Source: JAHFOW01 sp964370795
Lineage (GTDB): Bacteria; Planctomycetota; Brocadiia; Brocadiales; Brocadiaceae
Length of the DNA stretch: 14,722 bases
Assembly: GCA_964370795.1 (NCBI GenBank)
Contig: CAYJME010000067.1
Location: 1 to 14,722 of the forward strand
Direction: 5' to 3'
The notes beneath the pieces were generated by a model, which saw only the letters and a program-made list of their open reading frames with translations, was not told the DNA's origin and did not search any database. Positions 7,317 to 13,950 of the stretch are shown in pieces. Within the stretch, counting starts at the first letter, position 1, and the number at the start of each line of letters is the position of its first letter. Position numbers and translations under genes: made by a program.

Positions 7317-8738
7317 TTAGAAAATAATTTGGTACTGGGCTATGATGCGATTTTCCTCAATGTTTGCACCAGTAGCATCGGTAGCATAGTGGCCTACGGA
7401 AGTATTTATCTTAGAGCGATGATCTCTGAAGTAATAGTTCACACCACCGATATACTCTTTCTGGAGGTCATTTGCCATATCTTGGTTAGGATCAACCATA
7501 GAGTACCGGAGATCAAATTCCAGCTTTTTTGGTATTACGAAGTAACCAATCTGCGTAAAGAAACCGTTAGAATCCACCGTAGGACTATCAAAATTCGGAT
7601 CTTCCCTTCTTACGTAATATTCATTATTCCATGAAATACCTCTATATTTTACCCCCAGGTCGACTGTTCCCGTGATACCATCTGTATCTGTCTGTTTCTC
7701 ATCTTGTACTTTTGGATCAAACGTTACGGCAGCCCCTAAGGTTGCTTTTACCTTTTCCGAATACTTAACATCTGTTTCATCATAATAATCATATTTTCCA
7801 AACGGATTATACCTTGCACCGAGCACATACATGAGTTTATTATCGGTATTATCTGAACCAGACAACTTTTCACCGGCTCCTTGAAACACGGCGGCATGGT
7901 ATTCCATATATCCATCAAAGGGTTTGCCATAAATATCAAATCCCGTGTCCCTGTCCTGGTCAAATGCTTCACTTGCGATAGACCTGTCCGCAAACAGAAG
8001 CTTTGAGGAAGAGGACATTCTTTCTCTGTTAAAGGGTACCTTGAAATAACCAATCTTGGCATTCAATTCTTCTAGAGGCGTAAAGTACATATAAAAATCC
8101 CTCAAGCCGAGATTAAATTTATCTGCGTCAAATTCAACATAGTAGTTCACCATTTTGCTGTATATATTTCCGCCAAAATAGACCCTTGCCCGGCGTAAGT
8201 TGAGATCGTTTAAATCGTCTTGTCCTGCTGCATCTTCATCTCTGTCTTTGAAGGTATAGCGGAACTGCATCCTGGCGCCTGTATTGAGTGAAAATTTACC
8301 ATCGTTTGATTTGAAACCTAATGCATATTTTTCATCATCAGGTGTATATTCGGCAGTGACCATATCGGGAAGGCCGAGTCCCAATTTTTCACGCGCCTCC
8401 TTTGTTGAGAGGTAATTATCTACCTCCTGTTTTACTTCTTCCCTTGTAACCGGCGCGGCCTGGGCCGTGGTGATTGGAGTAGTAATTGTGCCCGGGCTAC
8501 TTTTTTCTGCAGCTATTGCCTCTATGCGATTTTGTATAGATTGCATCTGTTCCTGCTGCTTCTGCATAGATTCGCCCATGAGTTTCAGTTGCTGTTTTAA
8601 CAATTCTATTTCATTTTTCGATGTCTCCGCTGATGGTGTTGTTTCCCGGGCCAAAAGGTTATGGGATATTCCGTCCGCCAGGAAACCGCTCATTACCAGG
8701 GTTGCAGATAAGACATACGTGTGCCATCTTTTTCTCAT
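7317..8738 (-). CDS. Phosphate-selective porin (OprP/OprO type) with N-terminal coiled coil
   Basis: This outer-membrane beta-barrel channel probably admits phosphate or polyphosphate to the periplasm. The protein has 473 residues from the chosen start. A signal peptide (about 1-30, ending LLA before RETT) is followed by a Gln/Glu-rich coiled coil (about 41-80, ELLKQQLKLMGESMQKQQEQ) and then a barrel of alternating strands. The chain ends in QYQIIF, the terminal aromatic residue expected of BAM substrates. The blocks GARMQFRYTF, LRRARVYFGG and YYVEFDADKFNLGLRDFYMYF are typical of the OprO/P family. The ATG at 8738 has GGAGG 7 nt upstream, better than the earlier in-frame ATGs at 8744 and 8765. 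It stands alone upstream of pstS behind its own Pho-box-like promoter. The ion preference cannot be read from sequence alone. Confidence 0.88.
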   Translation of the reverse strand: MRKRWHTYVLSATLVMSGFLADGISHNLLARETTPSAETSKNEIELLKQQLKLMGESMQKQQEQMQSIQNRIEAIAAEKSSPGTITTPITTAQAAPVTREEVKQEVDNYLSTKEAREKLGLGLPDMVTAEYTPDDEKYALGFKSNDGKFSLNTGARMQFRYTFKDRDEDAAGQDDLNDLNLRRARVYFGGNIYSKMVNYYVEFDADKFNLGLRDFYMYFTPLEELNAKIGYFKVPFNRERMSSSSKLLFADRSIASEAFDQDRDTGFDIYGKPFDGYMEYHAAVFQGAGEKLSGSDNTDNKLMYVLGARYNPFGKYDYYDETDVKYSEKVKATLGAAVTFDPKVQDEKQTDTDGITGTVDLGVKYRGISWNNEYYVRREDPNFDSPTVDSNGFFTQIGYFVIPKKLEFDLRYSMVDPNQDMANDLQKEYIGGVNYYFRDHRSKINTSVGHYATDATGANIEENRIIAQYQIIF

Positions 8739-8773
8739 ATTCATTCCTCCAAATAAAATTTTCAAAATGTGGA

Positions 8774-8819
8774 AGAGATATACGTCATCTCTCCCGTTCG
8801 GGTGCTACTATCCTTATAG
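8774..8819 (-). promoter_or_regulatory. Structured 5' leader of the porin mRNA: three small hairpins
   Basis: On the minus strand, between the predicted transcription start (about 8848) and the porin start codon, three hairpins occur in a row. The first is CTAT-AAGG-ATAG (8808-8819). The second is CCC-GAAC-GGG (8793-8802). The third is AGAGAT-N7-ATCTCT (8774-8779 with 8787-8792). The leader is about 110 nt long. No riboswitch class is recognised; this may be an mRNA stability element or simple chance. Confidence 0.3.
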
Positions 8820-8854
8820 ATTTACCGGGGAGTACATCATGCAAATTTAGAATT

Positions 8855-8908
8855 ATTGTAATATTGCAATATTAAGAAAATATAAAGGAATCATTAATTT
8901 TGTGTTAA
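8855..8908 (-). promoter_or_regulatory. Pho-box-like promoter of the porin gene (four hexamers at 11-bp spacing plus -10)
   Basis: On the minus strand the hexamers TTAACA (8903-8908), TTAATG (8892-8897), TTTATA (8881-8886) and TTAATA (8870-8875) recur exactly every 11 bp. A -10-like TACAAT (8855-8860) follows 9 nt after the last hexamer, and there is no -35 box. Direct repeats on one helix face in place of a -35 are the hallmark of OmpR-family PhoB/PhoP activators, and the TTAACA unit is like the Bacillus PhoP repeat. A second copy with identical geometry lies at 9276-9329. Binding by PhoB is inferred; no phoB gene is in the window. Confidence 0.65.
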
Positions 8909-8917
8909 GTCTTAAAA

Positions 8918-9220
8918 TCATTCATGTTTTTTACATTGAGGGATGTTTCCTGAATACATAAATCTCAACTTTATAAGCCGCTGGGTATTTTGCAGGTATT
9001 TTTTACCGATAGATGCAGCGTTGTCGTAATCAAACCTGCGAAGGCACAATTGGCATTCAATGAAATTATCGTTCTGCCGTAAATTCGGTAAAATATCGCT
9101 TTCGTCTACACGCTTTGCTAACTCAGGCGATTGTTTAACAGCCTGAAAGCTGCTGAGGAAGATTTTAAAATCCTGATTGTTCCCGCAGTGAGGACACACG
9201 AAAAATACGTTATTCACCAT
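8918..9220 (-). CDS. Small zinc-ribbon protein of unknown function, Pho-box linked
   Basis: I do not recognise this 100-residue protein. It carries two Cys-X2-Cys knuckles, CPHC (residues 9-12) and CQLC (56-59), spaced as in a zinc ribbon. A helical region between and after them is rich in Lys/Arg (IGKKYLQNTQRLIKLRF, 71-87), and an extra Cys and His lie near the end (C96, H99). No signal peptide or membrane segment is evident, so it is probably cytoplasmic. The gene is real on translational grounds: AAAGGAG lies 7 nt before the ATG. It also has its own promoter with a four-hexamer Pho-box-like array, nearly the same as that of the porin. It could be a nucleic-acid-binding or regulatory protein of the phosphate response, but nothing in the sequence fixes its function. 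Confidence 0.75.
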   Translation of the reverse strand: MVNNVFFVCPHCGNNQDFKIFLSSFQAVKQSPELAKRVDESDILPNLRQNDNFIECQLCLRRFDYDNAASIGKKYLQNTQRLIKLRFMYSGNIPQCKKHE

Positions 9221-9275
9221 GTTTGGTCTCCTTTGTTTTTAAAGTTCATTCTTTTATCATTTTTGTATGAAGAAT

Positions 9276-9329
9276 ACTATAACCATGAAATATTAAAAGA
9301 ATATGAAGGAATTGTTAATTTTTTGTTAA
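9276..9329 (-). promoter_or_regulatory. Pho-box-like promoter of the zinc-ribbon gene (four hexamers at 11-bp spacing plus -10)
   Basis: On the minus strand TTAACA (9324-9329), TTAACA (9313-9318), TTCATA (9302-9307) and TTAATA (9291-9296) repeat at exactly 11 bp. A -10-like TATAGT (9276-9281) starts at the same offset (48 bases after the first hexamer base) as in the porin promoter. The two 54-bp segments match at 42 positions, counted by hand. The predicted transcription start is about 50 nt before the ATG. Confidence 0.7.
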
Positions 9330-9411
9330 TATAGCAATTGTTAGAAAATGTTTGAACACAGGAGATTTGTTCAATACAATTAATCTTTTTAAAGTCAACA
9401 CCCAAAGAAAA

Positions 9412-9506
9412 TTGTCATTGCGAAGGCCATACGACTAACGCTGAACACGCATTGCCTGAAATATTTCACCGGGGGAAAGATTGCTTCGCTCCGCTCGCAA
9501 TGACAA
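9412..9506. repeat. MITE-like 95-bp inverted-repeat element
   Basis: The perfect 12-bp terminal inverted repeats TTGTCATTGCGA (9412-9423) and TCGCAATGACAA (9495-9506) bound a segment with no coding capacity. An inner AGATTGCTTCGCTCCGCTCG block adjoins the right end. Elements with GTCATTGCGA...TCGCAATGAC ends are widely dispersed in many bacterial genomes as non-autonomous palindromic repeats. No target-site duplication is clear. It lies just upstream of the kdsB promoter. Confidence 0.75.
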
Positions 9507-9519
9507 GGGTAACGTCAAC

Positions 9520-9548
9520 TTGTTCAAGTCGTTTGTTATGAACATAAT
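9520..9548 (+). promoter_or_regulatory. Candidate promoter of kdsB-pyrG
   Basis: TTGTTC (9520-9525) and CATAAT (9543-9548) are separated by 17 bp, a reasonable sigma-70-type pair predicting a start near 9555. The inverted pair TGTTCA (9521-9526) and TGAACA (9539-9544) overlaps both hexamers and could be an operator. This placement also argues that kdsB starts at 9585 and not at the earlier in-frame GTG at 9558. Confidence 0.4.
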
Positions 9549-9584
9549 ATCGTCACGGTGAAGAAGGAAGGAGTTGGTGAGAAG

Positions 9585-10340
9585 GTGAATGCTGTAGTTG
9601 TAATTCCTGCACGGTATGCATCGACCAGGCTGCCGGGAAAATTGATACTCCCCGAAGTAAAGACGCATACCGGGAGATATATCATTGAGCATGTATACCA
9701 GCATGCAAGGCAGGCAAAACGGATCGATAAGGTAATTGTCGCCACGGACGACCAACGTATCTACGATATTATTAAGTCGTTTGGCGGCAACGTTGAAATG
9801 ACTTCTCCATCTCATAATTCCGGCACAGACAGAATTGCTGAGGTTGCAGGGCGATTAGCATCAGATATTATTGTTAATGTGCAGGGGGATGAACCGGAGA
9901 TAAAGGGGTGTATGGTTGATCAGGTTGTCCAGGCTTTGGAGATGAACAAAGATGCCGTAATGTCAACCCTGGCGCATACCATTAAAGACGCCGCAGAATT
10001 AAATAATCCCCATGTGGTAAAGGTAGTGCTGGATAATCAGGGATATGCGCTTTACTTTTCCCGCTCACCCATTCCGTATGTACGCGACAGCAAAGACCCG
10101 ATTCATGAATCAGGCATTACCTTTTTGAGACACCTTGGTATTTATGCATACCGGAGGGATTTTTTATTACGATACAGCAAACTTCCCACGACCCATTTGG
10201 AAGACGCCGAAAAGCTGGAGCAACTCAGGGCGATAGCAAATGGTTATAAAATAACGGTTGCAATTACGGAATATACCTCCATAGGTATTGACACAAGGGA
10301 AGATTTAAAGGCATTTTTAGAAAGATATAAACATGACTAA
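9585..10340 (+). CDS. kdsB: 3-deoxy-manno-octulosonate cytidylyltransferase (CMP-Kdo synthetase)
   Basis: KdsB activates the lipopolysaccharide sugar Kdo with CTP, giving CMP-Kdo and pyrophosphate in the cytoplasm. The protein has 251 residues, the family norm. Motifs are VVVIPARYASTRLPGK (4-19, nucleotide-binding loop), ATDD (53-56), TSPSHNSGTDRIAE (73-86), NVQGDEPEI (98-106), YFSRSPIPY and PTTHLEDAEKLEQLR near the C-terminus. I start it at the GTG at 9585, which gives MNAVVVIPAR as in other KdsB proteins. AAGGAAGGAG lies upstream at a slightly long distance of 11 nt. A GTG at 9558 is also in frame but has no ribosome site and sits almost at the predicted transcription start. It overlaps pyrG by 8 bp, a pairing also known in Chlamydia. 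Its presence implies a Gram-negative envelope. Confidence 0.95.
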   Translation: MNAVVVIPARYASTRLPGKLILPEVKTHTGRYIIEHVYQHARQAKRIDKVIVATDDQRIYDIIKSFGGNVEMTSPSHNSGTDRIAEVAGRLASDIIVNVQGDEPEIKGCMVDQVVQALEMNKDAVMSTLAHTIKDAAELNNPHVVKVVLDNQGYALYFSRSPIPYVRDSKDPIHESGITFLRHLGIYAYRRDFLLRYSKLPTTHLEDAEKLEQLRAIANGYKITVAITEYTSIGIDTREDLKAFLERYKHD

Positions 10341-11937
10341 ACACATATTTGTTACGGGCGGCGTGGTTTCTTCTCTGGGTAAGGGTCTCAACTCTGCCTC
10401 TCTTGGGATGCTGTTAGAGAGCAGGGGTTTAAAGGTGAGACTCCAGAAGTTTGATCCCTATGTGAATGTCGATCCGGGGACCATGAGTCCTTATGAACAT
10501 GGCGAGGTATATGTAACCGAAGATGGCGCAGAAACAGACCTGGACCTTGGACACTATGAGCGGTTCACCAATTCCGATACAAACCGGTACTGTAATTTTA
10601 CGACGGGCTCCATTTATTATTCGGTCATTATGAAAGAACGCAAAGGGGAGTATCTGGGAAAGACCGTACAGGTAATTCCCCACATTACGAATGAGATTAT
10701 CGAGTGTATACAGAAGCTGGACGGACCCGATACCGATGTGGTGATTTCCGAGATTGGGGGGATTGTAGGCGATATTGAAAACCAGCCGTTTCTTGAAGCT
10801 ATCCGGCAGTTTGGCCAGAAGATGGGCAGAGATAATGTGCTCTATATCCATCTAACCCTTGTTCCCTATCTTAGTGCGGCAGAAGAGATTAAGACAAAAC
10901 CTACCCAGCATAGCGTTGGGATGCTCCGTCAGGCAGGTATCCAGCCGGATGTGATCATTTGCAGGACAGAAAAACATCTCGGCGCTGAAATAAAAGAAAA
11001 ATTATCTCTTTTTTGTAATGTAGACAAGCACGCAATCATTGAAGAGCGGGACGTCAAACCGTATCTTTATGAAATACCGCTCATCCTTGTTGAGCAGGGA
11101 CTCGACAAGTTTATTATCCAGAAATTAGGATTAAAAACAAACGGCAACAATATCGATAAGTGGTTGTCAATACTGGAGATACTAAAAAATCCAGGACAGG
11201 CAACAGAGATCGCCCTGGTGGGAAAATATATAAGTCATCAATCTTCATATCTGTCTATTTATGAATCTTTGATACACGGTGGAATAGGGAATAATGCGAG
11301 GGTGCGTGTACGGCGGGTTGAATCTGAAGATATTGAAAAGAACGGGGCAAAGGTGCACCTTGAAGGAGTAGGCGGCATCCTTGTGCCTGGTGGATTCGGT
11401 GTACGGGGTGTTGAAGGCAAGATTGCGGCAATACGGTTTGCACGGGAAAACAAAATTCCCTTTTTTGGTATATGCCTGGGAATGCAGTGTGCGGCGATTG
11501 AGTTTGCGAGGAATGTATGCACACTAGAAGGGGCAAATAGTACAGAATTTGATGTGAATACCCCTCATCCGGTAATCAGTTTACTGGAAGAGCAGCGGCA
11601 GATAACTCATAAGGGTGGGACGATGAGGCTCGGCGCTCAACCGTGTATTATTCGGGAGGGTACGAGGATGTTTGGGGCGTACGGCAAGAAGGGTATTTCG
11701 GAAAGACACCGCCATCGATATGAGTTTAACAATATGTATAAAGACGTATTTTCAAAACAGGGTATGATATTCAGCGGCCACTCACCAGGTGAACAGTTGG
11801 TAGAGGCTATGGAACTCAGAGATCACCCCTGGTTTGTGTGTGTGCAATTTCATCCGGAATTTAAATCAAAACCAACGATGCCCCATCCGTTATTCAGGGA
11901 ATTCATACGAGCAGCGCTGGGAGGTTACGGACTATAG
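10333..11937 (+). CDS. pyrG: CTP synthase (glutamine-hydrolysing)
   Basis: PyrG converts UTP to CTP using ATP and ammonia from glutamine, the last step of pyrimidine nucleotide synthesis. The 534 residues form the two usual domains. The N-terminal synthetase domain carries the P-loop-like GGVVSSLGKG (9-18), FDPYVNVDPGTMSP (40-53) and EVYVTEDGAETDLDLGHYER (58-77). The C-terminal class I glutamine amidotransferase domain has the nucleophile C381 in FGICLGMQCA and the catalytic pair H507/E509 in FHPEFKSKP. All catalytic residues are present. The ATG lies inside the end of kdsB (8-bp overlap), so translation is probably coupled and CTP is made next to an enzyme that consumes it. No obvious terminator follows before the convergent parB. 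Confidence 0.98.
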   Translation: MTKHIFVTGGVVSSLGKGLNSASLGMLLESRGLKVRLQKFDPYVNVDPGTMSPYEHGEVYVTEDGAETDLDLGHYERFTNSDTNRYCNFTTGSIYYSVIMKERKGEYLGKTVQVIPHITNEIIECIQKLDGPDTDVVISEIGGIVGDIENQPFLEAIRQFGQKMGRDNVLYIHLTLVPYLSAAEEIKTKPTQHSVGMLRQAGIQPDVIICRTEKHLGAEIKEKLSLFCNVDKHAIIEERDVKPYLYEIPLILVEQGLDKFIIQKLGLKTNGNNIDKWLSILEILKNPGQATEIALVGKYISHQSSYLSIYESLIHGGIGNNARVRVRRVESEDIEKNGAKVHLEGVGGILVPGGFGVRGVEGKIAAIRFARENKIPFFGICLGMQCAAIEFARNVCTLEGANSTEFDVNTPHPVISLLEEQRQITHKGGTMRLGAQPCIIREGTRMFGAYGKKGISERHRHRYEFNNMYKDVFSKQGMIFSGHSPGEQLVEAMELRDHPWFVCVQFHPEFKSKPTMPHPLFREFIRAALGGYGL

Positions 11938-12109
11938 ATTATAACTTAAAATGACGGATCGATTTAACCGTGTATTGAATAGAGAATATCGGACAGGGAA
12001 TCTCGAATTATGATGTTTTCTCATCAGCCTTAAATTGTAGAGCCAGGAATTTCAATACAAATCGTAACGCGCCGGCGGTTTATCCTTGTAACCGTTTGCA
12101 AAAACACGT
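11938..12109. other. Gap between convergent pyrG and parB
   Basis: This 172-bp stretch separates the 3' ends of pyrG and parB. I see no open frame with a ribosome site and no strong hairpin with a T-run on either strand. A short CGCCGGCG palindrome near 12070 is the only notable symmetry. Confidence 0.5.
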
Positions 12110-12982
12110 TTAAGAGAGTTTAATGCCCAGGCTCTCGGTAATACGGCAAAACTCATCGTTGTTGTGAAATGAGATAACGATTTTTCCCCTTCCATTCCTT
12201 TCTTTTATAGTTACCTTAGTGCCAAAAAATCTCCGAAAGTTATCCTCTAAATCAGCAATATGGGGAGTTGAAGATTTCGGGGATGTGGGTTTTAAAGGAA
12301 GATGGGGGTGTTTCTTTTCGGAAGATACCATCCCTTCAACCTCACGTACGGACAAGCCATGATCGACAACCTGCTTGCAAAGATTTATCTGGGAGTCCTT
12401 GTCGCGAAGAGAGAGCATGGCGCGGGCGTGTCCCATCGAGAGTGTTCCACGTGAAACATGGTCCTGGATTTCAGGGGGCAGATCGAGGAGCCGGAGATAA
12501 TTGGTTATTGAACTACGGTCTTTTCCCATAGCTTTTGCAACCTGTTCCTGGGTGAAGTCAAATTTATTAATCAACTCGTGAAAACCCTTAGCCTTTTCGA
12601 TAGGGTTCAGGTCTTCCCTCTGGATGTTTTCTATCAGGGCAATTTCGAGGGTATCGGCATCGTTCGTGTTGCGGACAATTGCAGGAATCTCTTTTAACCC
12701 AATTTGCTTTGCCGCACGCCAACGACGTTCTCCCGCAATGAGCATATAGCCGTGGGAAAGCGGTTTTACGATAACAGGCTGGAGGATGCCATGTGTTTTT
12801 ATGGACTCCACAAGCCCCTTCATTTCTTCTTCAACAAAGACATCGCGGGGTTGCAGGGTATTTGGTTGTATGTCATGGGGGTTTATCCGCAAGATTACAT
12901 CCTGGCCGCCTTCGGCCTCTATTCCAATGACGCCGCCGAGGAGGGATTGCAGGCCGCGACTCAGTTTTTCCTTTTTAGACAT
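12110..12982 (-). CDS. parB: Chromosome-partitioning protein ParB (Spo0J/Noc family CTPase clamp)
   Basis: ParB binds parS, hydrolyses CTP and slides on DNA to build the partition complex that ParA and SMC act on. At 290 residues it is typical of chromosomal ParB. The N-terminus has the ParA-contact motif LSRGLQSLLGG (7-17). The CTP-binding core shows GERRWRA (84-90) and ENIQREDLNPIEKA (118-131). A helix-turn-helix lies at about 143-166 (FTQEQVAKAMGKDRSSITNYL), and a C-terminal dimer domain follows a Pro/Ser/Lys linker (about 223-245). AAGGAG sits 8 nt before the ATG. A parS site lies within the gene and a perfect one just upstream. No parA is adjacent: the gene upstream is divergent and the one downstream is convergent. 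Noc is a relative, but the parS match points to true ParB. Confidence 0.95.
   Translation of the reverse strand: MSKKEKLSRGLQSLLGGVIGIEAEGGQDVILRINPHDIQPNTLQPRDVFVEEEMKGLVESIKTHGILQPVIVKPLSHGYMLIAGERRWRAAKQIGLKEIPAIVRNTNDADTLEIALIENIQREDLNPIEKAKGFHELINKFDFTQEQVAKAMGKDRSSITNYLRLLDLPPEIQDHVSRGTLSMGHARAMLSLRDKDSQINLCKQVVDHGLSVREVEGMVSSEKKHPHLPLKPTSPKSSTPHIADLEDNFRRFFGTKVTIKERNGRGKIVISFHNNDEFCRITESLGIKLS
12443..12458. promoter_or_regulatory. parS site inside parB
   Basis: TGTTCCACGTGAAACA differs from the 16-bp consensus TGTTTCACGTGAAACA at one base. It encodes HVSRGT (residues 175-180) of ParB. The same variant is, to my knowledge, among the natural Bacillus subtilis sites, including the one within spo0J. 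Confidence 0.88.
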
Positions 12983-13053
12983 GAGAGAAACTCCTTGTAT
13001 GAATGATTTTAAATTGCATTTGGTTATCAGGGATGCTACTATTTCAGTACCTC

Positions 13054-13069
13054 TGTTTCACGTGAAACA
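13054..13069. promoter_or_regulatory. Perfect parS site upstream of parB
   Basis: TGTTTCACGTGAAACA is an exact match to the universal chromosomal parS consensus, a 16-bp palindrome. It lies 71 bp before the parB start codon, in the divergent parB/permease gap, and just downstream of the candidate parB promoter. Bound ParB could therefore also repress its own gene. parS sites cluster near the replication origin in most bacteria. Confidence 0.95.
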
Positions 13070-13083
13070 TTTCTACACGGTTT

Positions 13084-13111
13084 AGTGTATGAGATTTTCT
13101 AAAATTTGCAA
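13084..13111 (-). promoter_or_regulatory. Candidate parB promoter
   Basis: On the minus strand TTGCAA (13106-13111) and TACACT (13084-13089) are separated by 16 bp. The predicted start is near 13077, about 8 bp before the perfect parS site. The -35 hexamer overlaps the ribosome site of the divergent permease gene. This is a hexamer match only. Confidence 0.3.
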
Positions 13112-13119
13112 GGCTTTTT

Positions 13120-13923
13120 ATGAATAAAACTATTCTTGTTATTGCTGAGAACACCATGCAGGAACTTATGCGACAGGCAATATTTTACTGCATGGTGGGT
13201 GGCGGCGGCATGCTCATATTCTTTTCTTTTTCCTTTACCTTGTTTGCATTTGGAGGAGAAGCAAAGATGGTTAAGGAAATGGGCATGTCCACCATTACGA
13301 TGTGTTGTATGTGCCTTGCGATTATTTGCGCTGCGAATTCGATCTCGAAAGAAATTGAAAAAGGGACACTTGTGACCTTGCTCTCCAAGCCCGTAACCAG
13401 GCAATCCATATTTTTGGGCAAGTTTCTTGGGATTGTGGGTGTTGTGTTTTGCGCATTTTCTATGCTAGGCATTATATTGATTATATCTTTATGTGTCCAG
13501 AATGTCATGGAGCTTCACGGTGGATTTTTTGATTCGGTTCGTATCATTGGCATCCCGACATTTTTTCAACTGCTCCTGTTGTTTTTACCCGTTGCTCTTA
13601 TATGCTCGGTTGGGATTGCCGGTTCTCTGTATTTGCCCCTGGTATCAAACCTGATTTGCTGTCTGTTTATTTATACATCCGGGAATCTTGTCCAATTTTT
13701 TTATAATCAATTCAGCGGGGGGAATGAAGGTTTTCCCTGGCTTATATCCCTCGTTTGTGTTTTCGTTCCAAACCTTGAGGCATTCAGCGTTATCGGGGTG
13801 GAGAATGTGTATAATTCTATCGGTTGTGGACATGTTTTTTTGCTTATACTGTATGCTCTTTTTTATATAGCATTTATTATGCTCGGCGCGTTTGCGTTAT
13901 TTGAAAAAAAAGAGTGCGGGTAA
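13120..13923 (+). CDS. ABC-2 type transporter permease subunit
   Basis: This integral membrane protein of 267 residues probably forms the channel half of an ABC exporter. Hydrophobic segments lie at about 20-43, 58-75, 102-126, 145-170, 172-195, 206-228 and 238-262. The cytoplasmic stretch SISKEIEKGTLVTLLSKPVTRQSIFLGKFLG (74-104) is the typical coupling region of NosY/GldF-like ABC-2 permeases. AAGG lies 6 nt before the ATG. No ATPase gene is next to it in the window: parB is divergent and a phosphoesterase follows 27 bp downstream on the same strand, probably in the same transcript. The substrate is unknown. Codon use and composition look like the neighbours. Confidence 0.82.
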   Translation: MNKTILVIAENTMQELMRQAIFYCMVGGGGMLIFFSFSFTLFAFGGEAKMVKEMGMSTITMCCMCLAIICAANSISKEIEKGTLVTLLSKPVTRQSIFLGKFLGIVGVVFCAFSMLGIILIISLCVQNVMELHGGFFDSVRIIGIPTFFQLLLLFLPVALICSVGIAGSLYLPLVSNLICCLFIYTSGNLVQFFYNQFSGGNEGFPWLISLVCVFVPNLEAFSVIGVENVYNSIGCGHVFLLILYALFYIAFIMLGAFALFEKKECG

Positions 13924-13950
13924 GGTTATTTTGCTCAAAGGGGAAAACGA

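Larger units (their letters stand above)
9221..9584. other. 364-bp intergenic region with two divergent promoters and a repeat element
   Basis: No gene is seen here. The left part holds the Pho-box-like promoter for the leftward zinc-ribbon gene (9276-9329). The middle holds a 95-bp inverted-repeat element (9412-9506). The right part holds the candidate rightward promoter of kdsB-pyrG (9520-9548). An inverted pair TTGAAC/GTTCAA (9352-9357, 9369-9374) lies between the first two and is unexplained. Confidence 0.6.

Noticed and set aside
9435..9815. 126-codon minus-strand open frame spanning the MITE-like element and the start of kdsB
   Set aside because: It is antisense to kdsB and partly made of the inverted-repeat element; no ribosome site.
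10429..11536. Minus-strand open frames of 87-140 codons within pyrG
   Set aside because: They are antisense shadows of the strongly conserved CTP synthase frame.
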